Source of the DNA: Pseudovibrio exalbescens
GTDB lineage: Bacteria > Pseudomonadota > Alphaproteobacteria > Rhizobiales > Stappiaceae
Direction: 5' to 3'
DNA length: 64,000 nucleotides
Assembly (NCBI RefSeq): GCF_028737195.1
Contig: NZ_JAQZAJ010000006.1
Coordinates: forward strand, 62,001 to 126,000
Part shown: positions 54,028 through 62,364 of the stretch, piece after piece
How the letters are laid out: each line of letters opens with the position of its first letter
Position numbering within the stretch: the stretch's first letter is position 1
Translations under genes and position numbers: made by a program
The notes under the pieces: generated by a model
What the model was told of the DNA's origin: nothing
What the model saw: only the letters and a program-made list of their open reading frames with translations
Database searches by the model: none

Positions 54028-55344
54028 TCAATGGGGAACCTGAGGTTCTTGCATGAGGGCTGCAAAGAGCGTGTCCCGCAGCCGTGACACCGGATTCTTC
54101 CCATTCGCCACATCTACGCTGGCGGTCTCGATTAAGGTCTCCTGACCCGTGATCCGATATCGCGCTTGAACGCCCTCATTGGCACCTAGCCCATCGTGAT
54201 GGGGATAGAGCAGCGTCAGCTTGGGTGCGGTGTAGAGTTGGGCATACGCCATCATCTGGTACACATCCCCTTGCGAAATGCCCATCTTGGGATCATCAAT
54301 CCGCGCGGATATCCGTTTCCATTTCGTGTCAATCACATGGACGACCTGCCCAGCTCGCCGGATCAGGATGTCTGGCTTGGTCTGGAAAACGGGGTGATCG
54401 TCCTCAACTGAGGTAAGGCAGAAAAGTCGTCCCCCCTGCAGCGAAACGCCAAACTCCGTTCCTGCCAGTGCACGCGTGACCAGTCGACCGACATATTCCT
54501 CAAAAAGGGCGTTCATTTCGAAAAGCAGCGCCGTGCCGTGGCTCCGGCCAATGCTCGTCGTCTGATATCGGTTAAGCAGAAACAGGTGGGCCATGCCGAA
54601 CAGGTCTTGCCACGCACGATTGGTCCGGTCGATGATGACCTCGCCCCATTTCAAGGTCCGCACCGGTACATCAGAGATTTCAGCATAGGCGAAGGCAAGT
54701 TCGCGAAGGCTCCGTTGGTTGGCGGCGCTCCTCGACATTCTGGAGAGATGCACCACGGCTGCTTTCATGATCTGGTTGAGTGCAATGTCTTGTGACAACT
54801 CATCGAAGCGACAAGCAAGACGTTCGGGATTTGATGCATGGCGGGCGAACTGACGCGGCACATCAAGTGTACCGCGCAGCGCTGAAAGATCATCCTCATG
54901 CGCGCGATAACGACGAGGCAGGCCACGACGGACCGCTTCGGTCAGCTTATCACAAAATATCCGGATCAGGATCTCAAGAAGCGTCTCGCGCTGCCAATCG
55001 AGGTCCGTGATCCGCCCCATGTCGATCTTCAGATCCAGCGCAACTGCGAGCATATGGACAAGGCGTTTTCGGATCGCGGCATTCTGCCGATCCGGTGCCT
55101 CCCCCGGCCCAACGTCGATTTTTGGAAGAATCTCGAGGCTGCAATCCTGCGCAGCAACGACGCCAACCACCCCACGGGCCCTGAGTTCGTGCCGTCGATC
55201 CTCCAGTATCCCACCGCCACCGCGCCCGGAAAAAGACGACATCTTCGCGGCCGCAACCAACTGACTTGCCAACTCCACCGGAATGGCGCCCTCACCGTCA
55301 CCATGTGGTAGCGTGTCCCATTCACGTACGGTATAGGACGGCAT
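54028..55344 (-). CDS. mcrC: McrC, nuclease subunit of McrBC-type restriction system
   Basis: A 438-residue McrC-family protein. The C-terminal PD-(D/E)xK nuclease core is visible in KPDILIRRAGQVVHVIDTKW, with the catalytic Asp and the DTK. The N-terminal half (EWDTLPHGDGEGAIPVELA, GVVGVVAAQDCSLEILPKID) is the McrB-interacting part and matches the family. It shares one base with the end of mcrB (TGATG), so the two are translated together. McrC is recruited by McrB to cut DNA carrying modified cytosine, a defence against modified phage or foreign DNA. Confidence 0.9.
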   Translation of the reverse strand: MPSYTVREWDTLPHGDGEGAIPVELASQLVAAAKMSSFSGRGGGGILEDRRHELRARGVVGVVAAQDCSLEILPKIDVGPGEAPDRQNAAIRKRLVHMLAVALDLKIDMGRITDLDWQRETLLEILIRIFCDKLTEAVRRGLPRRYRAHEDDLSALRGTLDVPRQFARHASNPERLACRFDELSQDIALNQIMKAAVVHLSRMSRSAANQRSLRELAFAYAEISDVPVRTLKWGEVIIDRTNRAWQDLFGMAHLFLLNRYQTTSIGRSHGTALLFEMNALFEEYVGRLVTRALAGTEFGVSLQGGRLFCLTSVEDDHPVFQTKPDILIRRAGQVVHVIDTKWKRISARIDDPKMGISQGDVYQMMAYAQLYTAPKLTLLYPHHDGLGANEGVQARYRITGQETLIETASVDVANGKNPVSRLRDTLFAALMQEPQVPH

Positions 55345-57356
55345 CAGCCCTCGAACTCCGAGAAATCGAACTGGTCCTTGACCCGCCAGCTCAGCCTCTC
55401 ACCGGAAAAGTCATCCTCGGCCATACCCGCAGGCACTGCCAAGCGCCGCGCTTCCAGAAACCGTGGAGCGCCTTGATTTGTTTCACCAAGAACGGCGGCA
55501 ACCTTGGACCAATCCTCGTAGAAATACTCTGCCAGCAGTGGGATGACCTTGTGACGCATCACTTCCTCCACATCGGCACGGGTTGCGCAGCCAGTAAAAT
55601 AGGCGTGTCCGATTTGATGCTCACGATCAAAGAGATACTCGATCCGCTCGTTCATTGTGGTCAGGAGCTGCCGGAGATTGATCCCGCCCACATCCGTTGG
55701 AAGGACCAGCGGGTTCGGCATCAATTCGCAAAACGTAAAGCGGCGGCGCAATGCCGTGTCTAGAAGCGCAATAGAGCGGTCAGCCGTGTTCATCGTGCCA
55801 ATGATGTGGAGGTTCGGCGGCACAGCGAAGGACGCCTTTGAGTAAGGCAGCACGAGGCGGATCTCGTTCGCCGCGCCCAACCGCTTGTCGGGTTCTAGAA
55901 GCGTAATCAGTTCGCCAAAAACCTTAGAGATATTCGCCCGGTTGATCTCATCAATGATCAGGACATGATCCCGCGCGGACGAGTCATCCGCCGCATCAGC
56001 CAGTCTTGCCCGCTCACTGACGCGCTTGAACACGCCGTCGTGAGGTGTGAGGCGGAAACCAATGCCTACGTCCCCTTGTTCTGGCCCTTCCCCAGCAGCC
56101 TCACCGGTGCTCGGTCGCAAGCCTTCGACGAATTCCTCGTAGGACATGGACTGATGGAAGGTCACGAACTCGATCCGTCCCTCGCTTTCCAAACGCCGAT
56201 ACTCGGCCATCAGCGCATCACGCTTCTCGTTGCCCTGAAGGCCTGCCGCAGCCTGCTCGCCAAGACAAAGTCGGACCGCCTCCCATGCGGTGCGGTAGGT
56301 TTTGCCCGTCCCGGGCGGTCCGTAGAGGATCAGGTTGGTCGCCGAACGCGTTGGCACTGTCGTTTGTGTTGTCACGGTGGTCACCTCCGCTTGCGATGCG
56401 AGCGTGTAAGTGAAGAGGGTCGAACTGTCAGGATTAGTCTCGCTATAAGTTGGCGGTGGCACGTGGGCCAACTGCTGAAACTCTTCGCTGCCGAGAACCT
56501 GGCAAATGAGCGAGATTTCGTCTTGTAGCCCCATGGCGGTGGCCAGATCACCAGCCCGTATGGTGACCTCAGACTTGTTTTGCTCCCGTGCTGGTTCAAT
56601 GAAGTAGTTCAGCGCACATAGGCCGATGCGTTCGTCGGTTGAGATAAGGTGCGCGTACTTTACGGGTGCCGGGACAGGCTTATTGTCCTGATCAACGATT
56701 ATGAAACCGGCATTATGGAGCCTTGCTGCGGCAGACGTTTTCTGGCTCCATCCACCGTTCAGTTTAGCCGTCTCAAGCAGGTATCCAACAAGCGGCTTGC
56801 TGGGGTAGACAGGATCATCGCGTTCTCGGCTTGAGCGCACCCAATAGTCGCGCGGATCACCAAAGCCACCAAAAACGTCTTGATGCGCGCCACTTTCACG
56901 AAAGCGATCATAAGCGTCCATGGCCGCTTCGATCATCGTCTTGCTAAAACGTTCGTCGGCAAGCTGTTTCGAGCCCATCGCACCATACCATTCCAAAAAC
57001 TTTCCAAGGACATCTATACTCTCAACGTGGGCTGACATTTGCCGGCCCGGCTCCAGCCCCGCCCCGTTCCGCTTATAAGCCGAACTTGCGAACTGTCGTT
57101 CGGTGAGCGGTATGGACAACTGCTGCGAGACTTCGTCCCAGTCAAGATCTTTGCCATTGGGCGAACGCTCGCAAACGATTTTTGTCTTGCGCGCGTAGCC
57201 GCGAGATTTGGCATCATTTATCTCGACAGCAAAATGTCGACCTGACAAGGTCTGAAAAATCACAGCTTTGGTTGCTCGGGCTGCGGAACTGATCCGCCGG
57301 ATTTTTCGCTGCTCAACAAGGGACGTGACAAACTTCAGGGCATCTTCGCTATTCAT
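55344..57356 (-). CDS. mcrB: McrB, GTPase/DNA-recognition subunit of McrBC
   Basis: A 670-residue McrB-family AAA+ NTPase. The Walker A motif is LILYGPPGTGKTYRTAWEA (about residues 345-363), Walker B is HVLIIDEINRANISKVFGEL, and the GTP-specific sensor segment is GTMNTADRSIALLDTALRRR. The N-terminal about 330 residues are the DNA-recognition part and do not obviously match a known modified-base reader; TRP-rich segment DYWVRSSRERDDP lies there. The start ATG is at 57356. With McrC it forms a type IV system that senses modified DNA. Confidence 0.9.
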   Translation of the reverse strand: MNSEDALKFVTSLVEQRKIRRISSAARATKAVIFQTLSGRHFAVEINDAKSRGYARKTKIVCERSPNGKDLDWDEVSQQLSIPLTERQFASSAYKRNGAGLEPGRQMSAHVESIDVLGKFLEWYGAMGSKQLADERFSKTMIEAAMDAYDRFRESGAHQDVFGGFGDPRDYWVRSSRERDDPVYPSKPLVGYLLETAKLNGGWSQKTSAAARLHNAGFIIVDQDNKPVPAPVKYAHLISTDERIGLCALNYFIEPAREQNKSEVTIRAGDLATAMGLQDEISLICQVLGSEEFQQLAHVPPPTYSETNPDSSTLFTYTLASQAEVTTVTTQTTVPTRSATNLILYGPPGTGKTYRTAWEAVRLCLGEQAAAGLQGNEKRDALMAEYRRLESEGRIEFVTFHQSMSYEEFVEGLRPSTGEAAGEGPEQGDVGIGFRLTPHDGVFKRVSERARLADAADDSSARDHVLIIDEINRANISKVFGELITLLEPDKRLGAANEIRLVLPYSKASFAVPPNLHIIGTMNTADRSIALLDTALRRRFTFCELMPNPLVLPTDVGGINLRQLLTTMNERIEYLFDREHQIGHAYFTGCATRADVEEVMRHKVIPLLAEYFYEDWSKVAAVLGETNQGAPRFLEARRLAVPAGMAEDDFSGERLSWRVKDQFDFSEFEG

Positions 57357-57863
57357 GGCTTTCCAAAAATCGAACTTTGATCTGTAGATTGCGGCGTGCG
57401 ACGCCTGTCAAACTTCAGCAACCTCTCTTCATGCTCCAGCGCACAGCCTGTGCACCCACCGAATATGCTCTACAGGTCACATCGCGCCCCGCGCAAACGC
57501 TCGGTGGCAATGCCTCGTTCAGCGCGACTGCCGACACGCTCTGCGGCGCAACCGTACAGATTCTGGCATGGTGCATGGCTCTGCTAACGTTCAATGCAGG
57601 CACCTTGAATGGCAAAAGCACGTAATGATGGATGAAGCATCTTTTAGTATAAAACACCGTCAGGTTTTCTCACCAGTCGGCGCGCGCCAAAGGCCTTGAA
57701 CCCGCCTTGTCTCACGCAGTGCCGCTGTGCCTTCTACGGGTGTTGCGAGTGCAGTCCCTTGCCCACAGGGGCCCGTCATTCGCCCTGGTCAATCTTTCAA
57801 ATACTGTATAAACCTGAGGTTGTTTATTTACAGGATTTGCTGCAGTCAGCAGGCAGGGTCGCC
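57357..57863. other. intergenic region between divergent defence genes
   Basis: About 500 bases between mcrB (minus strand) and the HNH nuclease gene (plus strand). It must hold promoters for both. Open frames seen here are short and lack start signals. The upstream extension of the HNH frame (from 57696) is open but has no ribosome binding site. Confidence 0.4.
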
Positions 57864-58760
57864 ATGGGCTATTGTGTTTTCATGCATCGGTCGGATTCAA
57901 TATACGATGACAGTCCCGCTGAACGATACCAGTTTCCCAAGCAGTACCTCTCACGCGCCCGCTCCAGCATTGGCGACTGGGTTGTGTATCTTGAACCAAC
58001 CAAGGTAAGACACTCACGCGGCTATTTTGCTATTGCCCGCCTTCAAGCTATTATCGAAGACCCAAAGGCGCCGGGCATGTATCTGGCCGTAATCGAGCCC
58101 GGCAGCTATCTGGAATTTGCCAACCCGGTGCCCTTCAAGGGGCCAGACACCTACCATGAACGCGGCCTGCTGAACGAAACTGGCAAATTGACCGGCCGTG
58201 CGCAAGCTGCTGTACGGCCGATCTCGCCTCAGGATTTTCAGCGCATTGTGGACCTGGGCCTTGCAGAGGTGGCAGACACCCTGCCCCGCGAGGACGCAAC
58301 AACCACCCCGCACGGCTTTGAAGAGCCGCAAAGCACCTTTGTGTTCGACTATGGCGAGCGACCCACGCAGTTGGTGTCGCGACGGGCGCGCGATCAGGCA
58401 TTTCGCAGGCTGGTCATTCGCGCCTATGATGAGCGCTGCGCCGTCACGGGCCTCAAGTTCATCAACGGCGGCGGCCGCGCAGAGGTCAACGCGGCACATA
58501 TTCAGCCGGTGGAACACAACGGCCCCGACAGCATCAACAACGGCATAGCCCTGTCCGGAACCGCCCACTGGATGTTTGACCGCGGGCTCATCAGCCTTTC
58601 TGATGAAATGGAGATCCTGATTTCGCGTCACGTGAACGACCGTGACAGCCTCGCCGCGTTCATCCATGAAAGCGGCCACGCAACCCTGCCCCTGAGAGCG
58701 CAAGATCGGCCTCACGCCCGCTTCCTGCAATGGCACCGGGACAACTGCTTCAAAACCTGA
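57864..58760 (+). CDS. HNH endonuclease-family protein
   Basis: A 298-residue protein with a C-terminal HNH nuclease domain: RCAVTGLKFINGGGRAEVNA (about residues 195-214), then AHIQPVEHNGPDSINNGIAL with the catalytic His and Asn, and TAHWMFDRGLISL with the last His. The N-terminal about 170 residues resemble the recognition part of the HNH restriction enzymes of this type (SIGDWVVYLEPTKVRHSRGY). ATG 57864 follows AGGCAGGG; the frame is open further upstream but starts there are poor. It is divergent from mcrBC and likely belongs to the same defence island. Confidence 0.8.
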   Translation: MGYCVFMHRSDSIYDDSPAERYQFPKQYLSRARSSIGDWVVYLEPTKVRHSRGYFAIARLQAIIEDPKAPGMYLAVIEPGSYLEFANPVPFKGPDTYHERGLLNETGKLTGRAQAAVRPISPQDFQRIVDLGLAEVADTLPREDATTTPHGFEEPQSTFVFDYGERPTQLVSRRARDQAFRRLVIRAYDERCAVTGLKFINGGGRAEVNAAHIQPVEHNGPDSINNGIALSGTAHWMFDRGLISLSDEMEILISRHVNDRDSLAAFIHESGHATLPLRAQDRPHARFLQWHRDNCFKT

Positions 58761-58784
58761 TGCAGCGAAAGTACAGGTGACGCC

Positions 58785-59084
58785 TTAGTTGCGAATAAAT
58801 ATCATTTGCAGCAAGTGCTCTTTGACAACTCTATATAAATCATGGTGTTGTGACCTAGAGGTTTCGCAGTGGGGCTCTTTGCGACGCCAGTACACGGCCG
58901 CACCAGGCGCCAGAGGCAGACCGAACAACGCCAAGCTGAAGGCGACCGCATCACCTGCCAGAACTTGAAAGAACAGGGCACCTACAAGCAAACCAACGAC
59001 AATCAGCGTGAAGAACAAAGGCGGCACCCCGAAAATGGTGCCGGGTTGTTGGAGATGCCGATGCACGGCAGATTCAACGCGCAT
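58785..59084 (-). CDS. virB3: VirB3/TrbD-like type IV secretion protein, 3' end altered
   Basis: A 99-residue inner-membrane protein with two adjacent hydrophobic segments in the pattern of VirB3/TrbD: it starts MRVESAVHRHLQQPGTIFGV and has AVYWRRKEPH after the second segment. The last about 30 residues (ETSRSQHHDLYRVVKEHL onward) do not resemble the family, and the virB4 gene that should follow is missing, replaced by the HNH gene. The gene has therefore lost its natural 3' end. It lies 10 bases downstream of the virB2-like gene. Confidence 0.65.
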   Translation of the reverse strand: MRVESAVHRHLQQPGTIFGVPPLFFTLIVVGLLVGALFFQVLAGDAVAFSLALFGLPLAPGAAVYWRRKEPHCETSRSQHHDLYRVVKEHLLQMIFIRN

Positions 59085-59094
59085 TTCTGGAGCC

Positions 59095-59439
59095 TCACGC
59101 TGCGCCGACCAGCATCTCGATCGCCTGTGGGCCGTAGAAGATCAAAATCTCCCCGGCAACCACACCAAACATTTTCTTCTTGTCGATGTATCCGGAGCCG
59201 GCTGCCCACCCACCAATAATGACAATGCCAATGGCAATCACTCTCGAGGACATGCTCACAAGGCCAGTGGAAATATCTTCCAAAACACCCTCGGCTGGCT
59301 CTGCCCATCCAGAAGCCGCAACTTGGGTGGGCAGCACAGATGCCGCAATCAACATTGCCTAGAATAGTCTGCTGTGCGCAGCACGCCAGAATGCAGAGAT
59401 ACCGCGACAAAGGCTGCTTTGCCGGTTTTCGGTTCTCAT
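59095..59439 (-). pseudogene. virB2: VirB2/TrbC-like pilin with amber stop in signal peptide
   Basis: From ATG 59439 the frame encodes a basic start (MRTENRQSSLCRGISAFWRA), then a TAG at 59361-59359, then AMLIAASVLPTQVAASGWAE, two hydrophobic segments (VIAIGIVIIGGWAAG and VVAGEILIFYGPQAIEMLVG) typical of VirB2/TrbC pilins. The stop lies inside what must have been the signal peptide. A restart at ATG 59355 would make an 86-residue protein without the basic N-terminus, so export would be impaired. AAGGATC lies before the first ATG. Confidence 0.7.
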
Positions 59440-59452
59440 GGCTTGATCCTTG

Positions 59453-59932
59453 TTATTTGAAAAGAAAGACAGAGACAGCGAACAACACCAAAAGCGTCAG
59501 AAACGTGAAGGTGTGAGCGTAGGCCTTGAACTTCTGCAGCATGACGCCGAGCTGCACCATCAGTTGCGCTCCCTGCGCCACAACGTGGTCTGACGTGGCT
59601 TGTTCAAGCTGGGCGGATAGTGCCGACGACCGCTCATCAACCTTATCAAGAGCACCCTGCAAGGCTTCCGCAACAATGTGGGCACCCTCCGCCTGCACAG
59701 CCTTCAGCTTTAGAACCAACTGCGCATTTCGTTCGGCATGGTGAACAAGCAGCGCATCAAGGTCATCCAGCAACGCTTCGTTGATTGTGTGCGCAATCAG
59801 AATGGGGTCATCGTCACTCACCCGCAGCCCGTTATGGCTTCTGATCCGGTTTCTCACCGCATCCAGACCATGGCGCTCAGGCACAGCCTGCCCTGCCGCG
59901 TCGTTGGCGGCACCGGTGACATCTTCCAACAT
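59453..59932 (-). CDS. traM: TraM-like conjugal transfer protein
   Basis: A 159-residue protein: a soluble, helical, coiled-coil-prone part (DDPILIAHTINEALLDDLDA, then VAEALQGALDKVDERSSALS) and a C-terminal membrane anchor FTFLTLLVLFAVSVFLF. This layout and its place after traL match TraM of IncP plasmids such as RK2. ATG 59932 follows GAGGAGAG. The gene appears intact although its neighbours are broken. Confidence 0.6.
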   Translation of the reverse strand: MLEDVTGAANDAAGQAVPERHGLDAVRNRIRSHNGLRVSDDDPILIAHTINEALLDDLDALLVHHAERNAQLVLKLKAVQAEGAHIVAEALQGALDKVDERSSALSAQLEQATSDHVVAQGAQLMVQLGVMLQKFKAYAHTFTFLTLLVLFAVSVFLFK

Positions 59933-59943
59933 GCCACTCTCCT

Positions 59944-60461
59944 CTAAAGCTTTGTTTTCTCAAATGAGTGCCCGTCAAAGTCGATAAAACCGGAATGCTC
60001 ATTGAGCCAAACCACTACCTGCACTTCCGGGAAGTTGCGCAAAATGCCATCCAGACCATTCATCCTATCGTTGATGGCCGCACCCCCGGAAACCGGCACA
60101 GGAAACAACACTTCGCAGGCGTTCTCATGCAGCAGATCGATGCCATAAATATCGCGTAGATAAGAACACAGGGGAATGAAAGTTGAAGCACCCGTGCCCA
60201 CCACAAACACAGCGTCTTCTGCTGCCTCAACAAAAGCGCAGAACATACTGTCAAACTTGAGTGGTTGGACGGCATCACCTGCAACAAGCTGGATATGAGC
60301 AATATCTAACGCATCAAACGCGGAAAAACTGGCGTTGTCCGGATCTGTATCGACACAGTACGCCTGCTTCTCGCCGCGGTGAGATATTGAGCCAGATAGG
60401 CGCTCAGCGTTGTTTTTCCGCAGCCGCCCTTGTTCTGCAGCACCAGGTGAATTTTGCGCAT
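59944..60461 (-). pseudogene. traL: TraL-like ParA-type ATPase, frameshifted
   Basis: From ATG 60461 the frame reads MRKIHLVLQNKGGCGKTTLS with the Walker A motif NKGGCGKTT, then AYLAQYLT. Near 60375 it shifts frame; the expected continuation YCVDTDPDNASFSAFDALDI, with the Asp of the switch region, lies in another frame and runs through FVEAAEDAVFVVGTGASTFI to VVWLNEHSGFIDFDGHSFEK and stops. RK2 TraL has about 70 more residues at its C-terminus, so the gene is shortened as well. In IncP plasmids TraL is a ParA-like ATPase encoded beside the relaxosome. Confidence 0.68.
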
Positions 60462-60617
60462 GTTGGCTGTCCTTTAGTCGATCCAGCTACCGGGCTTATG
60501 CACCGGATCAAACTGAAAATTGTTGGATCGTTGCCGCTGTGCGCCGCACACCTTCGTCGGTTCTGGCAAAGTCCCAGTGTTTGCAGCATTGCTGTTTGCG
60601 GGCGTTGAAGGCGCATC

Positions 60618-60815
60618 CTAGTCAACCGCCCGTTCATCCGCTGGTCCCTGATCCTTTAATGCGCGATGCAACGAAGACAGTGACATGGTGAAATGCCCCT
60701 CGCCTACGAGTGCACGATAAGCAGCCGAAACCGACGGATACCGCCCGACATACTCCGAAATAATGTTATGGTTTTGGGCGAACTCCAGCCGCCGCGGACC
60801 CCACCGTGGCGCCAT
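60618..60815 (-). CDS. TraK-like oriT-binding protein (tentative)
   Basis: A 65-residue protein, basic at the start and with helices EFAQNHNIISEYVGRYPSVS and LHRALKDQG. Its size, place before traL and orientation away from the oriT at 61360-61392 match traK of IncP plasmids, whose product bends DNA at oriT. Sequence similarity is weak by eye. The start ATG 60815 has no clear ribosome binding site. Confidence 0.4.
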   Translation of the reverse strand: MAPRWGPRRLEFAQNHNIISEYVGRYPSVSAAYRALVGEGHFTMSLSSLHRALKDQGPADERAVD

Positions 60816-61359
60816 CGTTATTCAACCGCCCTTTAAAAATGGCGGCCCCTACTATTCATTAGAAAGATTTTCAGCTATCAAGCGCAGCAATAGCGTAAAC
60901 CCGTACCGAAAAGATACGAGCCTTGAAAGAAGTCGCTTAGCGTGAGCCGATCAGATGCAAGTTGTGCCGTAACATAAAAACCGTGGTGAGAGCGCTTCTC
61001 CAAATTGCGAGTTTGTACCTGCTTTACGCACTTGCTTGGCTCTGGTGACTTGACTTCCACATAAAGTCACCAGAGCCGCATCGACTATGTGTCGTGGTCG
61101 ATAACAAGCATGGCGTGTGTAACGCCGTTCCACGCTAGCTTCAACGGCAAAACAGCCTCACAACTTTCGTAACCATCTGAATTTATTAGATAAAATTTTC
61201 GCCAAAAGCAATTAGACGAGCTAAGCCACGGAAATTCAAATCAAGTTTTCATAGTATTTAATCGATTTCTTGTAAGCAAAATTGTTCACAGGTTACGTGT
61301 TGAACACCGCAAGGTGTGAATAAACAAAACGACATAATGACCAAGATCAGGTCAAATTC
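60816..61359. other. non-coding region next to oriT
   Basis: About 540 bases without a gene, AT-rich from 61170. It contains a small hairpin ACACC-GCAA-GGTGT near 61307-61320, with a GNRA-type loop. The traK promoter should lie here. The rest shows nothing further. Confidence 0.4.
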
Positions 61360-61392
61360 GCAAAGTGATATCACTTTGCCTATCCTGCCAGT
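61360..61392 (+). other. oriT: origin of transfer (oriT), IncP/T-border-like nick site
   Basis: GCAAAGTGATATCACTTTGC (61360-61379) is a perfect 20-bp palindrome. It is followed directly by CTATCCTGCCA. The core TATCCTG|C is the nick region shared by RK2-type oriT and T-DNA borders, and RK2 likewise has an inverted repeat immediately 5' of the nick. The expected nick lies between 61387 and 61388. TraK/TraL/TraM-like genes lie to the left and a possible TraJ-like remnant to the right, the same order as in IncP relaxosome regions. Confidence 0.75.
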
Positions 61393-61400
61393 CCCCCAAC

Positions 61401-61560
61401 TGACAAAGTCTGACAAGATCTGCACAACTCAGACAATATTTGAGACAATTTGCAGAAGTCTGACAAATCACAGATCAAAATCATCCAGCTCACTGCCTAT
61501 CTCTGACGAAATTTGCAAAATTCTGACCAACACAGCACATCTTTGACATACCCTGACACC
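61401..61560 (+). repeat. helically phased TGACAA-like repeats beside oriT
   Basis: TGACAA-like hexamers recur at about 10-base spacing: 61401, 61411, 61421 (TGCACA), 61431 (AGACAA), 61443 (AGACAA), 61451 (TGCAGA), 61461; then a second block at 61504, 61514, 61524, 61544, 61554. The period of one helical turn suggests an intrinsically curved or protein-wrapped region, as at TraK-binding or ParR-binding sites. The open frame that runs through it (61316-61546) is Ser/Thr-rich only because of the repeats. Confidence 0.6.
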
Positions 61561-61666
61561 GCCAGCCAGGAACTGGTTTTCCTCTCAGCACGTTGGGCAT
61601 AAACATCCCCGCCTTCAGCTGAGAAGACCCACCGACCTGTGTTTTCGACAAGCGAAAAGGAGGAGT

Positions 61667-61852
61667 GTGCCCTCTTCCAATCACCAGAGGTTTCCCCGTT
61701 GTGAGCGGCTCAGTTCAGCGTGTCCCGCTGAAACAGAAGGCGTCATCCGTTGCACGTGGGCTGAGTGGGCAAACAACAAGCACGTTAGTTACATCAAAGA
61801 AAGAGCACAGGCTGGTTTGCCGACGCTTTACCTTCTGTGGCTGATCTGTTGA
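61667..61852 (+). pseudogene. possible TraJ/MobC-like relaxosome gene remnant
   Basis: A short frame behind a strong AAAAGGAGGAG. The end of the frame reads NNKHVSYIKERAQAGLPTLY, resembling the ribbon-helix-helix start of TraJ/MobC-like accessory proteins (xxYIKERAxxAGLS). A more natural start (VPLKQKASSVAR) lies in a different frame, so a frameshift is likely. Position to the right of oriT and divergent from traK is where traJ would be. Weak evidence. Confidence 0.3.
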
Positions 61853-62364
61853 GGGAGTATTTCGGCCAATCTTTTTGCGGGCATGTCCTTCCGGCCCTTT
61901 TCCGGGTTTTCGAATGGCCGCGGTTAGCCCTCACCCGTTCAGTACCAGTTTGCCAAGCATAATTTGGGAATCCCCCATTTATGGAGGATTTTGGCATCCG
62001 CGGCCCATAGGTCGGCACTTCAAGACCTCGCTCCAGATATTTGCGAACGGTCTTCGCGATCCAGGCCAGTCTTGCAAGTAATCTCGCCGCAACACGGCTA
62101 TGGCTACAAGACTTTGTCAGCAGAACCTTTCCACCCAGCCCTTCAAGCCTTAACGATAAATCCCAAGCCGCGATTGAGGATACCCACTGCTCGTTGAAAC
62201 TCTAATCGGTTGATTGGAGTTTGTCGCGCGCGAAACTGGGGGCTCCACAGTCGGAGCGTGGCAGATGCTGGCCGTAGGGGGCTATTTTTTAAGACGCATT
62301 AAATGAAGGAGTGCAACGAAATTTTGCACACGAACGATACGTCTACATAGGTTGAATTTGGGTT
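61853..62364. other. intergenic region without a clear gene
   Basis: About 510 bases; no convincing coding frame or RNA is seen. A T run follows GGGGGCTA near 62290 and could end a transcript coming from the left, but no good stem precedes it. Confidence 0.35.

Noticed and set aside
26758-59361. TAG codons interrupting several genes (13389, 26758, 26466, 59361), suggesting amber suppression or recoding.
   Set aside because: All lie in mobile-element or decaying conjugation genes that also carry other lesions, and TAG is used as the normal stop of intact genes here such as the precursor peptide and the cupin.
61316-61546. A 76-residue protein gene next to the nick site.
   Set aside because: The frame runs through the palindrome, the nick site and the phased repeats; its Ser/Thr-rich composition follows from the repeats and it has no ribosome binding site.
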